Origin: CAYNTC01 sp964432925
Lineage (GTDB): Bacteria > Planctomycetota > Phycisphaerae > Sedimentisphaerales > Anaerobacaceae
DNA: 39,807 bases
Reading direction: 5' to 3'
NCBI GenBank assembly: GCA_964432925.1
Contig: CAYSPM010000007.1
Coordinates: forward strand, 1-39,807
Shown: piece by piece, positions 38,961 through 39,807 of the stretch
How the letters are laid out: every line of letters starts with the position of its first letter
Numbering within the stretch: position 1 is the stretch's first letter
The notes under the pieces: generated by a model
Database searches by the model: none
What the model was told of the DNA's origin: nothing
What the model saw: the letters and a program-made list of their open reading frames with translations, nothing else
Made by a program: the position numbers and the translations under genes

Positions 38961-39807
38961 TTGACAACGAGCGAGGCCGTTTTTATATATTCTTCGGAGC
39001 TGGAGAAATATCGGTATCCACCGGACCATCCCTTCAACACGATCCGGGCTGCGAGAGTGAGAAAGGTGCTGAATTCTATGGGCCTGCTCTCTGGTGACAG
39101 TAGGATAGAGGTAGCTCCTGTTCCAGCAGAAAGGATTGTTCTGAAGAAGTTTCACTCGGCACGCTATCTGCACGCGTTGCAGGCTGCCAGCAAAGGTCGT
39201 TGGGATAGGGATGCACTTGATATGGGTATCGGGACTTCGGATTGCCCCGTTTTTAAGGGTCTTTATGAGTATGCAGTCCTTGCTGCTGGGGGGACGCTGA
39301 CCGGTGCAAATCTTATTTTGTCAGGCTCGGCAGATGTTGTGTTTAATCCATCGGGAGGGTTTCATCATGCGGGGCCTGAACGCGCAGCAGGTTTCTGTTA
39401 CATTAACGATGTGGCTCTGGCGTGCGCAGTGCTGGCTGAGCAAAAAAAGCGAGTTTTGTACCTTGATGTGGACGTTCATCATGGCGACGGAGTCGCGTAT
39501 GGATTCTACGGTCGCTCGGATGTGATGACCATATCATTTCACGAAAATCCCAGGATGCTGTTCCCTGGGACCGGTTTCGAGGACGAAATTGGCACGGGGC
39601 AAGGTAAGGGCTATTGTGTCAATGTTCCGCTGCCTATAGGCACGTATGATGAGGCATATATGAAGGCGTTCAAAGAGATAGCTTTGCCTTTAATTGGTGC
39701 CTATAATCCTGACGTGTTCGTTTTTCAGGTTGGTTCCGATGCGCTTGCAGGTGATCCTTTAGCGCATCTGTATTTAACGAATAATATTTACGCGGAAGTT
39801 ATCGATC
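38961..39807 (+). CDS. AcuC-type histone-deacetylase-family protein, 3' end outside window
   Basis: Zinc-dependent deacetylase of the HDAC/AcuC superfamily; 282 residues are visible and the frame is open at the right edge. I chose TTG 38961 because AGGAG lies five bases upstream; GTG 38955 is in frame but overlaps that site. Homology begins at once (AVFIYSSELEKYRYPPDHPFN, AcuC-like). Active-site features are the His pair GGFHHAGPERAAGF (135-136), LDVDVHHGDGV (Asp169, Asp171, His173, His174; zinc ligands Asp171/His173) and the third zinc ligand in QVGSDALAGDPLAHL. The catalytic tyrosine lies beyond the window. In Bacillus, AcuC deacetylates acetyl-CoA synthetase; here it follows an acetyl-CoA synthetase and a GNAT fusion by 11 bases, which suggests the same logic. 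Confidence 0.93.
   Translation, partial: MTTSEAVFIYSSELEKYRYPPDHPFNTIRAARVRKVLNSMGLLSGDSRIEVAPVPAERIVLKKFHSARYLHALQAASKGRWDRDALDMGIGTSDCPVFKGLYEYAVLAAGGTLTGANLILSGSADVVFNPSGGFHHAGPERAAGFCYINDVALACAVLAEQKKRVLYLDVDVHHGDGVAYGFYGRSDVMTISFHENPRMLFPGTGFEDEIGTGQGKGYCVNVPLPIGTYDEAYMKAFKEIALPLIGAYNPDVFVFQVGSDALAGDPLAHLYLTNNIYAEVID

Noticed and set aside
1..39807. tRNA, rRNA, integrase, transposase or phage genes
   Set aside because: I looked on both strands and saw no convincing example; none is reported.

Overview
The window looks like a draft or metagenome-assembled contig (it contains a 100-N scaffold gap at 10830-10929) from a mid-GC bacterium. My best guess is a Planctomycetota lineage of the Phycisphaerae/Sedimentisphaerales type. 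The clues are a secreted protein ending in a dockerin-like GDLNGDCYVDFDDF tail, unusually long GspG-like pseudopilins with repeated FHPDS and SAGPDG motifs, a four-helix-bundle (23S rRNA IVP-type) protein, and GC-rich hairpin repeats scattered between genes. This placement is inference from gene style; no rRNA or tRNA gene is present to confirm it.

Layout. 1-6.3 kb: the C-terminal part of a secretin, a convergent siroheme synthase, then plus-strand genes for a fumarase beta subunit, a four-helix-bundle protein, a divergent YchF-like GTPase, a glutaminyl cyclase lipoprotein and a zinc dehydrogenase. 6.3-9.5 kb: an accessory-looking stretch with a Fic protein, an AT-rich ICMT-like membrane methyltransferase, an ACT-domain protein and GC-rich repeat debris. 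9.56-10.8 kb: cinA. 10.8-25.3 kb: the dominant feature, a type IV pilus / type II secretion assembly cluster. Its order is PilB-type ATPase (5' end lost in the gap), PilT, a second PilB, PilC/GspF, three GspG-like major pseudopilins, then GspH-, GspI-, GspJ- and GspK-like minor pseudopilins.

25.3-30.1 kb: an inositol-phosphatase-family gene (minus), a DUF2752 membrane protein, an unknown one-helix membrane protein, a frameshifted YhfC-like membrane protein, a 40-residue cysteine-rich peptide, a gene-poor 0.9 kb leader region, and a dockerin-tailed exported protein with a clear terminator. 30.3-34.6 kb: serA with its own promoter, a phosphohexomutase, a CDF metal transporter and a Cdd1-type helix-hairpin-helix protein. 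34.6-34.7 kb: a cluster of perfect hairpins. 34.98-39.8 kb: a tight three-gene unit made of ADP-forming acetyl-CoA synthetase, an acetyl-CoA hydrolase/transferase fused to a GNAT acetyltransferase, and an AcuC-type deacetylase cut by the window edge.

Two parts stand out. The pilus/secretion cluster combines a retraction ATPase and two extension ATPases with a full GspH-I-J-K tip set and three enlarged GspG-like subunits. The 3' unit puts acetyl-CoA/acetate conversion, a protein-acetyltransferase-like domain and a deacetylase in one operon, as expected for an enzyme pathway controlled by reversible acetylation.
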